Shown one piece after another: positions 19,948-28,083 of a DNA stretch of 64,000 nucleotides. A model generated the notes under the pieces. It was not told where the DNA came from and did no database searches. It worked only from the letters and a program-made list of their open reading frames with translations. Origin of the DNA: Betaproteobacteria bacterium (GTDB lineage Bacteria > Pseudomonadota > Gammaproteobacteria > Burkholderiales > Usitatibacteraceae); assembly GCA_016708825.1 (NCBI GenBank), contig JADJEZ010000023.1, forward strand, positions 124,001 through 188,000. Reading direction: 5' to 3'. The position numbers and the translations under genes are program-made. Within the stretch, counting starts at the first letter, position 1. Each line of letters opens with the position of its first letter.

Positions 19948-20917
19948 ATGCCCAGCACGATAGCGCCCGGAAAATCCGTCATCGGGCGAATGGAAATCTA
20001 CCGGCGCCTCATTTCCATCCCGCTGCTGCGCACGAGCTACGCGCGCAAGTTCGCAGCCGCCGCCTTCATCGGCGCGCAGATGCCGCTGGCGGTCTTCATC
20101 GTCTACCTCCTGGTCGCCCGGACGGACTGGGCGGTGATGTACCCCGTGCTCGCGGCGCTGCTCCTTGCTTCCGTCGCGGGGTTCCTGGGCACGCTGTGGC
20201 TGCTGCGCGAGATCCTGGTGCCCATCGACCTCACGGCCGAGGCCCTGCGCGGCTACCTGGAAAGCCGCAGGCTCCCCGACCTGCCGGTGGAATTTCCCGA
20301 CCAGGCCGGTCGCCTCATGGAAGGCACCCAGTACACCCTCACGCAGCTGAACGAGACCATCAACCGGCTCGAGCGCGTGTCGGACTCCGACGACCTCACC
20401 GGCATCTACAACCGGCGCGCGGGCGAGAAGCGCCTCACCGAGGAGATCGCGCGGGCGGAGCGCGACCTCGAGTCCTTCCAGCTCGCCCTCTTCGACCTGA
20501 ACGGGTTCAAGGCCATCAACGAGACCTGCGGGCACAGCGCGGGCGATGCGTGCATCTCCCACGTGGCGGCACTCCTGCAGCTGAACGTGCGCCGCGGCGA
20601 CTGGGTGGCCCGCTGGGGCGCGGACGAGTTCATCGTGGGCCTGCACCGCAATCGCGCGTTGAAGCAGGTGATGGAGCGGATCCTCATCGCCATCGAGGAG
20701 AGCCCGGGCGAGATCACCCCCGGCCGGGAGCGGCAGATTTTCTCCGGCGCGGGGTTGCGGGTACCGCTTCGGCGCGGGCAAGGCGGGCCTGCTCGCGGAT
20801 GCCGAACGCGCGCTCCTCGAGGCCAAGCACCTCTCGAAGGACAACGGCCGCTCGCGGGTCTGCTACTTCCAGGAAGTCGTCACCGGCACGCCCGTGAGCC
20901 AGGCCGCGGCGGCCTGA
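19948..20917 (+). CDS. Membrane GGDEF-domain protein with GADEF motif (frameshifted)
   Basis: The protein of about 323 residues has two membrane segments (about 31-53 and 59-88), a HAMP-like linker after ILVPIDLTAEALR, a coiled stretch, and a GGDEF domain from DDLTGIYNRRAGEKRL. The signature is GADEF instead of GGDEF. An inhibitory-site RxxD (RRGD) sits exactly five residues before it, as in c-di-GMP-regulated cyclases. A frameshift near 20752 separates the last ~50 residues (GKAGLLADAERALLEAKHLSKDNGRSRV). Whether it makes c-di-GMP is uncertain because of the Gly-to-Ala change. It is probably unrelated to the catabolic genes beside it. Confidence 0.85.
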
Positions 20918-20938
20918 GCCACACCCCGCGCGAGCCGC

Positions 20939-22723
20939 TCAGATGAGCGCCTCGTCTGCGGCGCGGACGAGCTGCCCCCCTGCCACGAGCGCCTCGGCGA
21001 GCCCGTCGACCTGCGGCAGGAGGTGGTCGGCGTAGAAGCGCGCCGTGAGCCGCTTGCCCTTGAGGAAAGTCTCGTCGCCACCGCCCGCGGCAAGCTGTTC
21101 CGTGGCGGCGACGGCGGCCCTCGCCATCATCCACCCGCCGGTGACGAGCCCCGTGAGCATCAGGTAGTAGACGGACCCGGCGGCAACCGCGCCCGGATCG
21201 TCCGGGTAGGTCGCCACGATCCACTCCGTGGAGCGCTCCAGCGCGTCGACCGCCTTGCCCAGGCGCGCGCCGATGGCGCGCAGCTCGCCGTCCCCGGTGA
21301 GCCCCTTCTGGACCTTGCGCATCTCGGCGATGAGCTTCTTCATGGTCTCTCCCGCCTCGCGCCCGACCTTGCGGCCGACCAGGTCGTTCGCCTGGATGCC
21401 GGTGGTGCCCTCGTAGATCGTCGTGATCCGCGCGTCGCGAAGGTGCTGCGCCGCACCCGTCTCCTCGATGAAGCCCATGCCGCCGTGCACCTGCACGCCA
21501 AGGGAAGCGACCGCGATGCCGGTCTCCGTGGACCATCCCTTCACCACCGGGATGAGGAGGTCGACCAGCGCCTTGCAGCGGCGCCGCTCGCCCTCGTCGG
21601 GATGCTTGCGGGCGCGATCGAGCAGCGCCGACACCTGGTAGGCCAGGGCGCGCATGGCTTCCGCGCTCGCCTTCATCGTGAGGAGCATGCGCTTCACGTC
21701 GGGGTGCTGGATGATCGGTGCGGTCTTCGCCGCCCCCGACACGCCTACGGGCCTGCCCTGCAGGCGCTCGAGCGCCCATTCGCGGGCGCGCTGGTAGGCG
21801 CGTTCGGAGATCGAGACGCCCTCCAGGCCCACGCCCAGGCGTGCGGCGTTCATCATCACGAACATGTACTCGAGGCCCCGGTTGGCCTCGCCCACGAGGT
21901 AGCCCACGGCGTTGTCGTAGGCCATGACGGCGGTGGGGCTCGCGTGGATGCCCAGCTTGTGCTCGATGGAGACGCACTTCACGCCATTGCGCTCGCCCAG
22001 CGTGCCGTCTTCCTGCACGAGGAACTTCGGCACCACGAAGAGTGAGATCCCCTTCACGCCCTCCGGCGCACCCTCGATGCGGCCGAGCACGGTGTGGACG
22101 ATGTTCTCGGTGAAGTCCTGCTCGCCGTAGGTGATGAAGATCTTCTGCCCGGAGAGCCGGTACGTCCCGTCCTGCTGCGGCACGGCCTTCGTGCGCACGA
22201 GCGAGAGATCGCTTCCCGCCTGCGGCTCCGTCAGGTTCATGGTGCCCGTCCACTTGCCGGAAACCATGTCGGGCAGGAAACGCTTCTTCAGCTCCTCACT
22301 CGCATTGCGGTGCAGCGCCTCGACCGCGCCGAGCGTGAGCATGGGGCAGAGCTTGAAGGCGATGTTGGCCGAGCCCCACATCTCCTCGATTGCCGTGGAG
22401 AGCATGCCCGGCAGGCCCTGGCCGCCGTATTCCTCGGGCGAGATGACGTTGCCCCAGCCGCCCTCGACGAAGCGGCGGTAGGCCTCCTTGAAACCGGGGG
22501 GCGTGGTGACCGCGCCGTCGGCGAAGCTCGCGCCCGTCCTGTCGCCACTCGCGTTGAGCGGCGAAAGCACCTCGCCTGCGAACTTCGCGGCCTCCCCGAG
22601 GATCGCGTCGACCACGTCCCCGGTCACCTCGTCCCACCCGGGCAGCGTGTTCACCTGGTCGAGGCCGACGACGTGCTTCAGCACGAACTGCATGTCCTTC
22701 AGGGGGGCGGCATATTCGGCCAC
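20939..22723 (-). CDS. Acyl-CoA dehydrogenase (large, C-terminally extended)
   Basis: This FAD enzyme of 594 residues removes two hydrogens from an acyl-CoA and passes electrons to ETF, whose genes lie directly upstream. It contains WTGTMNLTEPQAGSDLS, KIFITYGEQDF, and the FAD-side segment VHGGMGFIEETGAAQHLRDARI with TTIYEGTTGIQANDL, the usual place of the catalytic region. The extra ~120 C-terminal residues fit the acetyl-CoA dehydrogenase-like extension seen in AcdA/DmdC-type enzymes. The gap to etfA is 10 bases, so the three genes form one unit led by the operator at 24443. Confidence 0.92.
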   Translation of the reverse strand: MAEYAAPLKDMQFVLKHVVGLDQVNTLPGWDEVTGDVVDAILGEAAKFAGEVLSPLNASGDRTGASFADGAVTTPPGFKEAYRRFVEGGWGNVISPEEYGGQGLPGMLSTAIEEMWGSANIAFKLCPMLTLGAVEALHRNASEELKKRFLPDMVSGKWTGTMNLTEPQAGSDLSLVRTKAVPQQDGTYRLSGQKIFITYGEQDFTENIVHTVLGRIEGAPEGVKGISLFVVPKFLVQEDGTLGERNGVKCVSIEHKLGIHASPTAVMAYDNAVGYLVGEANRGLEYMFVMMNAARLGVGLEGVSISERAYQRAREWALERLQGRPVGVSGAAKTAPIIQHPDVKRMLLTMKASAEAMRALAYQVSALLDRARKHPDEGERRRCKALVDLLIPVVKGWSTETGIAVASLGVQVHGGMGFIEETGAAQHLRDARITTIYEGTTGIQANDLVGRKVGREAGETMKKLIAEMRKVQKGLTGDGELRAIGARLGKAVDALERSTEWIVATYPDDPGAVAAGSVYYLMLTGLVTGGWMMARAAVAATEQLAAGGGDETFLKGKRLTARFYADHLLPQVDGLAEALVAGGQLVRAADEALI

Positions 22724-22733
22724 GGGGTTTCTC

Positions 22734-23660
22734 CTAGATCTGCGCGGTGAGCTCGGGGAGGACCTGGAACAGGTCGCCCACCAGCCCGTAGTCGGCCACC
22801 TGGAAGATGGGCGCCTCGGGGTCCTTGTTGATCGCCACGATCACCTTGCTGTCCTTCATCCCGGCCAGGTGCTGGATGGCGCCGGAAATGCCCACGGCGA
22901 TGTAGAGCTCGGGGGCGACGATCTTGCCCGTCTGGCCCACCTGGTAGTCGTTCGGCACGTAGCCGGAATCCACGGCCGCGCGGGACGCGCCGATGGCTGC
23001 CCCCAGCTTGTCCGCGAGCGCCTCGACCAGCTTGAAGTTCTCCGCGCTGCCCAGGCCGCGGCCGCCGGAGACCACGCGCTGCGCGGCCACCAGCTCGGGG
23101 CGCGCGGACTTCGTGAGTTCCTGGCCCAGGAGCTTCGACTTGGCCGTATCCGGCCCCGCCGCGATCGTCTCCACGGGAGCGGACCCGGTCGCCGCGGCCT
23201 CGTCGAAGCCCGTCGAGCGCACCGTGACCACCTTGATCGCATCCGGCGACTGCACCGTGGCGAACGCGTTGCCCGCGTAGATCGGGCGCACGAAGGTGTC
23301 GGCGGATTCCACCGCGACGATTTCCGAAACCTGCGCGACGTCGAGGAGCGCTGCCACGCGAGGCATGAAGCTCTTGCCCACGGTGGTGGCCGCGGCCACC
23401 ACGTGCGAATAGCCCTTGGCGAGCGGCGTCACCAGGGCGGCGAGGTTTTCCGGAAGCGCACCCGCGTAGTGGGCGGCGTCGGCCAGCAGGACCTTCGCCA
23501 CCCCGGCGAGCTTCGCCGCCTCGGCGGCGGCCGCGGAGCAGCCCTGCCCTGCCACCAGCACGTGCACCTCGCCGCCCATCTTCGCGGCGGCGGTGACGGC
23601 GTTGGCGGTGCCGGGCTTGAGTTTCGCGTTGTCGTGTTCGGCGATGACGAGTGCGGGCAT
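22734..23660 (-). CDS. etfA: Electron transfer flavoprotein alpha subunit
   Basis: With EtfB this 308-residue protein carries electrons from acyl-CoA dehydrogenases to ETF:quinone oxidoreductase. It binds FAD through its C-terminal domain, seen in RVVSGGRGLGSAENFKLVE (about residues 195-213), SRAAVDSGYVPNDYQVGQTGK and APELYIAVGISGAIQHLAGM. The N-terminal domain (HDNAKLKPGTANAVTAA) is normal. It starts two bases after etfB ends, so translation is probably coupled. Confidence 0.96.
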   Translation of the reverse strand: MPALVIAEHDNAKLKPGTANAVTAAAKMGGEVHVLVAGQGCSAAAAEAAKLAGVAKVLLADAAHYAGALPENLAALVTPLAKGYSHVVAAATTVGKSFMPRVAALLDVAQVSEIVAVESADTFVRPIYAGNAFATVQSPDAIKVVTVRSTGFDEAAATGSAPVETIAAGPDTAKSKLLGQELTKSARPELVAAQRVVSGGRGLGSAENFKLVEALADKLGAAIGASRAAVDSGYVPNDYQVGQTGKIVAPELYIAVGISGAIQHLAGMKDSKVIVAINKDPEAPIFQVADYGLVGDLFQVLPELTAQI

Positions 23661-23662
23661 GG

Positions 23663-24412
23663 TCAGATCACCTTCGCTTCGGACTTCACCGTCGCGACCA
23701 GCTCGGCTACGTCCTTGACCATCACGCCACCCTTGCGTTTGGGCGGCTCGGTCACCTTGAGGGTCTTCAGGCGCGGCGCGGGATCGACTCCCAGGTCCGC
23801 GGGCTTCAGGGTATCGAGGGGCTTTTTCTTCGCCTTCATGATGTTGGGCAGGGTCGCGTAGCGCGGCGTGTTCAGGCGCAGGTCCGCCGTGAGCACGGCG
23901 GGAAGGGCGACTTCCAGCGTCTCCAGTCCGCCGTCGATCTCGCGCGTGACGGTGAGCTTCGCGGCATCGCCCGCGACCTTCGAGGCAAAGGTGACCTGCG
24001 CCCAGTCGAGGAGTGCGGCGAGCATCTGGCCCACCTGGTTCGCGTCGTCGTCGATGGCCTGCTTGCCGGCGATCACGAGCTTCGGGGCCTCCTTGTCCAC
24101 CACGGCCTTCAGGAGCTTGGCCACCGCCAGGGGCTGAAGCTCGGCGTCGGTCTCCACCAGGATCGCGCGGTCCGCGCCCATGGCAAGCGCGGTGCGCAGC
24201 GTCTCCTGGCAGGCGCTTGTGCCGATGGACACGGCCACCACCTCGGTCGCCGTCCCCGCCTCTTTCAGCTTGAGGGCCTCCTCGACGGCAATCTCGTCGA
24301 AGGGATTCATGGACATCTTCACGTTCGCGAGCTCGACTCCGCTCGAGTCCGCCTTCACGCGGACCTTCACGTTGTAGTCGACGACTCGTTTCACCGGGAC
24401 GAGGATTTTCAT
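23663..24412 (-). CDS. etfB: Electron transfer flavoprotein beta subunit
   Basis: EtfB (249 residues) binds AMP and partners EtfA. It begins MKILVPVKRVVDYNVKVRV and includes the NPFDEIAVEEALKLKE helix and the AGKQAIDDDANQVGQMLAALL segment, both ETF-beta signatures, plus the C-terminal recognition part around APRLKTLKVTEPPKRKGG. It is the first gene of the etfB-etfA-acyl-CoA dehydrogenase unit, and the palindromic operator lies about 30 bases upstream of its start. Confidence 0.96.
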   Translation of the reverse strand: MKILVPVKRVVDYNVKVRVKADSSGVELANVKMSMNPFDEIAVEEALKLKEAGTATEVVAVSIGTSACQETLRTALAMGADRAILVETDAELQPLAVAKLLKAVVDKEAPKLVIAGKQAIDDDANQVGQMLAALLDWAQVTFASKVAGDAAKLTVTREIDGGLETLEVALPAVLTADLRLNTPRYATLPNIMKAKKKPLDTLKPADLGVDPAPRLKTLKVTEPPKRKGGVMVKDVAELVATVKSEAKVI

Positions 24413-24442
24413 GGCGGTCCTGGAAATCGGGGGTCGGAGAAT

Positions 24443-24460
24443 TTCAAACGAGCGTTTGAA
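24443..24460. promoter_or_regulatory. PsrA/FadP-like palindromic operator upstream of etfBA
   Basis: The sequence TTCAAACG-AG-CGTTTGAA is a perfect inverted repeat with 8-base arms and a two-base centre. It contains CAAAC-N4-GTTTG, the reported binding pattern of the TetR-family fatty-acid regulators PsrA/FadP. It sits between the etfB start and the convergently placed end of the acyl-CoA ligase, where the promoter of the electron-transfer/dehydrogenase unit must be. The likely mode is repression relieved by long-chain acyl-CoA. The regulator gene is not in the window. Confidence 0.75.
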
Positions 24461-24500
24461 TTCTAGCAGATCGAGGCGGCCCAGTCAGGCCGCACGGGCC

Positions 24501-26129
24501 TCAAGGGAGCTTGCCAGCCTGCTCCCGCAGGATGAACTTCTGGATCTTGCCCGTCGAGGTCTTCGGGAGTTCCCCGAAAACCACGGTCCGCGGCACCTTG
24601 TAGTGCGCGAGGTTTTCGCGGCAGAAGGCGATGATCGCTTCCGCGCTCGTCTCGCTCGCCCCGGGCTTCACCGTCACGAAGGCGCAGGGCGTCTCGCCCC
24701 ACTTGTCGTCGGGGCGAGCCACCACGGCCGCTTCCATCACCGCCGGGTGCCGGTAGAGGCACTCCTCGACCTCCAGCGAGGAGATGTTCTCCCCGCCGGA
24801 GATGATGACGTCCTTGGAGCGGTCCTTCACCTCGATGTAGCCGTCCGGGTGCCAGACCGCGAGATCGCCCGTGTGGTACCAGCCCTCGCGGAACGCGGCC
24901 TCGGTCGCCTTGGGGTTCGCGAGGTAGCCCTTCATGATCGTGTTGCCCCGAAGCATCACCTCGCCCATCGCACGACCATCGCGCGGCACCGGTTCGTGGG
25001 TGCGCGGGTCGGCCACCTGGAGGTCCTCCATCGTGGGATAGCGCACGCCCTGGCGAGCCATCAGGCGGGCTCTCGCTTCGAGGTCGAGCGCATCCCAGTC
25101 GTCCTGCCACGCGCAAAGCGTGGCCGGCCCGTAGCTCTCCGTGAGGCCGTAGAGGTGCGTCACGCGAAAGCCCATGCGCTCCATCGCCTCGATGATCGCC
25201 GAGGGCGGCGCGGCACCCCCGGTGGCGACTTCCACGACGTGGTCCAGCCGGACCTTCACCTCGCCGGGCGCGTGGACCAGGAGGTTCAGGACGATGGGCG
25301 CCCCGCACAGGTGCGTGACGCGGTGAAGCCGGAGCGCCGGAAAGATGAGCGCCGGATCGACCTTGCGCAGGCACACGTGCGTGCCGCCGACGGCGGTGAC
25401 CGCCCAGGTGTAGGTCCAGCCATTGCAATGGAACATCGGCAGCGTCCACAGGTACACCGACTGCGCCGAGAGGCCGAAGGCGAGCGCGTTGCCCAGCGCA
25501 TTCAGGTAGGCGCCGCGGTGGTGGTAGACCACGCCCTTCGGGTCGCCCGTGGTGCCGGAGGTGTAGAGCAGGCTCAGCGCATCCCACTCGTCGCCGGGCC
25601 CGTGCAGCACGAAGCCCGGATCGCCCTCCTCGAGGAGCGCCTCGTAGGTGAGTTCCCCCAGGAGCTTCCCCTCCGGGGCCAGGGGGTCGTCGATGTCGAT
25701 CACGAGGGGCGGCCGCTCGCACAGCGCCAGCGCCTTCGCGACGACCGGTGAGAACTCGCGGTCCGTGATGAGGACCTTCGCGCCGCCGTGGCCGAGGCAG
25801 AAGGCGATCGTCTTCGCGTCGAGCCGGTAGTTGAGCGCGTTCAGGATCGCGCCGAGGCCGGGCACGGCGTAGTGGGCCTCGAGCATGGCGGGCACGTTGG
25901 GCGCGAGCATCGCGACGGTGTCGCCGTGCCCGATGCCGCGGGCGGCCAGGGCGGAGGCGAGGCGGCGGACGCGGGCCTCGAACTGCGCGTAGGTATACGC
26001 GAGCGCGCCGTGCCGCACGGCCACCTTGCCGGGCCAGGTCTCGGCAGCGCGCCGCAGGAAGGAGACGGGCGAGAGCGCTACGTGGTTGGCGGCGTTGCGC
26101 CCGAGATCCGCGGCGAAGGGCTTCGCCAT
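24501..26129 (-). CDS. AMP-forming medium/long-chain acyl-CoA ligase (paralogue 1)
   Basis: The 542-residue ANL-superfamily enzyme activates a fatty or aromatic acid to its CoA ester through an acyl-AMP. Motifs are the P-loop-like LLYTSGTTGDPKGVVYHHRG, HLYGLTESYGPAT, GWYHTGDLAVWHPDGYIEVKDR and the catalytic lysine in SKTSTGKIQKF-like PKTSTGKIQKFILRE near the C-terminus. The ATG at 26129 is chosen because MAKPFAADLGRNAANH fits the family start. It lies 8 bases after livM, so it may be translated with the importer. It is clearly related to the ligase at 39963-41597. Confidence 0.92.
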   Translation of the reverse strand: MAKPFAADLGRNAANHVALSPVSFLRRAAETWPGKVAVRHGALAYTYAQFEARVRRLASALAARGIGHGDTVAMLAPNVPAMLEAHYAVPGLGAILNALNYRLDAKTIAFCLGHGGAKVLITDREFSPVVAKALALCERPPLVIDIDDPLAPEGKLLGELTYEALLEEGDPGFVLHGPGDEWDALSLLYTSGTTGDPKGVVYHHRGAYLNALGNALAFGLSAQSVYLWTLPMFHCNGWTYTWAVTAVGGTHVCLRKVDPALIFPALRLHRVTHLCGAPIVLNLLVHAPGEVKVRLDHVVEVATGGAAPPSAIIEAMERMGFRVTHLYGLTESYGPATLCAWQDDWDALDLEARARLMARQGVRYPTMEDLQVADPRTHEPVPRDGRAMGEVMLRGNTIMKGYLANPKATEAAFREGWYHTGDLAVWHPDGYIEVKDRSKDVIISGGENISSLEVEECLYRHPAVMEAAVVARPDDKWGETPCAFVTVKPGASETSAEAIIAFCRENLAHYKVPRTVVFGELPKTSTGKIQKFILREQAGKLP

Positions 26130-26137
26130 GGGGCGGC

Positions 26138-27115
26138 TCAACCGATGCGACGGCGCTTGAGCCAGGCCTCCAGCTCGCCCATGATGCCGCGGCGGAAGGC
26201 CAGCACGCAGACCACGAAGATGGCGCCCTGCGTGATCGTGAACCAGGAGCCCAGCTCCGCGAGGTAGCTCTCCATGGTGATGATGGTGAAGGCGCCGACC
26301 ACCGGGCCGAAGATCGTTCCCATGCCGCCCAGGAGCGTCATGAGCACCACCTCGCCGGACATGGTCCAGTGCACGTCGGTGAGGGAGGCAAGCTGGAAGA
26401 CGATCGCCTTGGTCGCACCCGCGAGGCCGGCGATGCCCGCCGACAGGACGAAGGCCGCGAGCTTGTACTGCTCCGTGCGGTAGCCGAGCGATATGGCGCG
26501 CGGCTCGTTCTCGCGGATGGCCTTGAGCACCTGGCCGAAGGGCGAGTGGACGATGCGGTAGATCAGCAGGAATCCCGCCGTGAAGATGGCGAGGACGAAG
26601 TAATACATGACGTACGGGTTCATCAGGTCGAACATCCCGAGAAGCAGCCCGCGCGGCACGGCCTGGATGCCGTCCTCGCCGTGCGTGAACGGCGCCTGCA
26701 GGCAGAGGAAGAAGATCATCTGGGCGAGCGCCAGCGTGATCATCGCGAAGTAGATGCCCTGCCGGCGGATGGCCAGCAGCCCGGCGAGCACGCCCAGCAG
26801 CGTAGCGGCCGCGGTTCCCGCGAGTATGGCGATCTCGGGCGGAAACCCCCACACCTTGGCGGCGTGCGCGGAAACGTAGCCCGCCATGCCGAGGAACATG
26901 GCGTGCCCGAAGGAGAGCAGCCCGCCGAAGCCCAGGAGCAGGTTGAAGGCGCAGGCGAAGAGCGCGAAGCACAGCGCCTTCATCACGAACACCGGATAGA
27001 AGATGGTCGGCGCAACGAGAAACAGCGCCATCATCACCACGAAGGCGTTGCGGTGGTAGCGGAAGTCGGCCGCGTCGTCGCGGGAGGCGTGCGGCTTGTA
27101 GGCGTCGTCGGCCAT
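26138..27115 (-). CDS. livM: Branched-chain amino acid-type ABC transporter permease LivM
   Basis: The 325-residue inner-membrane permease has about eight to nine hydrophobic segments. It carries the LivM-type EAA region around SPFGQVLKAIRENEPRAISLGYRTEQYKLAAF, which contacts the ATPases, followed by GGMGTIFGPVVGAF. It ends with a basic tail (AWLKRRRIG). It lies four bases after livH and belongs to the same importer. Neighbouring acyl-CoA ligase and dehydrogenase genes suggest that the imported compound may be a carboxylic acid and not only an amino acid. Confidence 0.93.
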   Translation of the reverse strand: MADDAYKPHASRDDAADFRYHRNAFVVMMALFLVAPTIFYPVFVMKALCFALFACAFNLLLGFGGLLSFGHAMFLGMAGYVSAHAAKVWGFPPEIAILAGTAAATLLGVLAGLLAIRRQGIYFAMITLALAQMIFFLCLQAPFTHGEDGIQAVPRGLLLGMFDLMNPYVMYYFVLAIFTAGFLLIYRIVHSPFGQVLKAIRENEPRAISLGYRTEQYKLAAFVLSAGIAGLAGATKAIVFQLASLTDVHWTMSGEVVLMTLLGGMGTIFGPVVGAFTIITMESYLAELGSWFTITQGAIFVVCVLAFRRGIMGELEAWLKRRRIG

Positions 27116-27119
27116 GGTC

Positions 27120-28004
27120 CTAGCGGCTCCCGAAGAGGCCCTGCGGCCGGATCATGAGCACGATGGCCATGATCACGAAGATCACGGTGTTGGATGCCTC
27201 CGGGTAGAAGACCTTGGTGAGGCCCTCGATGACACCGAGGCCGAAGCCGGTGAGGATGGCGCCCATGATGGAGCCCATGCCGCCGATGACGACGACCGCG
27301 AAGACCACGATGATGGTATCGGCGCCCATGAGCGGATTCACCTGGTAGATGGGCGCGGCCATGACCCCGGCGAATCCGGCCAGCCCGACGCCGAAACCGT
27401 AGGTGAGCGTGACCATGCGCGGCACGTTGATGCCGAACGACTGCACCATCGCCGGGTTCTCCGTCGCCGCGCGCAGGTAGGCGCCCAGCTTCGTGCGCTC
27501 GATCACGAACCACGTGCCGAAGCACACGAGGAGGGAGGCGACGATCACCCAACCGCGGTAGTTGGGCAGGAACATGAACCCGAGGTTCCTCGCGCCGGAA
27601 AGCTGCCCGGGCATCGCGTAGGGAAGCCCGGCGGAGCCGAACTCGTTCCTGAAGATGCCCTGGATCACCAGGGCGAGGCCGAAGGTGAGGAGCAGCCCAT
27701 ACAGATGATCGAGCTTGTAGAGCCGGGAGAGCATGAGCCGCTCGGCGACCATCCCCGAAGCCCCGACGGCGAGCGGGGCGATCACGAGCGCCCACCAGTA
27801 GTTAAGGCCCAGCTTGTTCAGCAGGAAGTACGCCGCGAACGCGCCCATCATGTATTGCGCGCCGTGCGTGAAGTTGATGATGTTGAGCAGCCCGAAGATG
27901 ACGGCCAGCCCGAGCGACAGCATCGCGTAGAACGCGCCGTTGATCAGCCCGATGAGGAGCTGGCCGAAGAGCACCTGTATGGGTACGCCGAATATCTCGC
28001 TCAT
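27120..28004 (-). CDS. livH: Branched-chain amino acid-type ABC transporter permease LivH
   Basis: The 294-residue integral-membrane protein has the LivH hallmarks GLINGAFYAMLSLGLAVIFGLLNIINFTHG-like N-terminal helices and the cytoplasmic EAA loop TKLGAYLRAATENPAMVQSFGIN. It ends IRPQGLFGSR, as LivH proteins commonly do. It forms the channel with LivM. A GC hairpin lies between it and the upstream binding-protein gene and could set the ratio of binding protein to permease. Confidence 0.94.
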   Translation of the reverse strand: MSEIFGVPIQVLFGQLLIGLINGAFYAMLSLGLAVIFGLLNIINFTHGAQYMMGAFAAYFLLNKLGLNYWWALVIAPLAVGASGMVAERLMLSRLYKLDHLYGLLLTFGLALVIQGIFRNEFGSAGLPYAMPGQLSGARNLGFMFLPNYRGWVIVASLLVCFGTWFVIERTKLGAYLRAATENPAMVQSFGINVPRMVTLTYGFGVGLAGFAGVMAAPIYQVNPLMGADTIIVVFAVVVIGGMGSIMGAILTGFGLGVIEGLTKVFYPEASNTVIFVIMAIVLMIRPQGLFGSR

Positions 28005-28035
28005 GGTCGTCCGCTGGCCGTCGATGCGGGTGGGA

Positions 28036-28057
28036 GGCGCGCGCCGTGGCGCGCGCC
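28036..28057. repeat. GC hairpin between binding-protein gene and livH
   Basis: Two copies of the self-complementary 10-mer GGCGCGCGCC are separated by two bases in the 79-base gap between the binding-protein stop and the livH start. The RNA can fold into a strong stem. There is no T tract on the minus strand, so it is more likely an mRNA-stabilising or attenuating element than a full terminator. This placement after the binding-protein gene is typical of ABC importer operons. Confidence 0.6.
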
Positions 28058-28083
28058 CCTTCCCCTGGGCATTTACCTCAACA

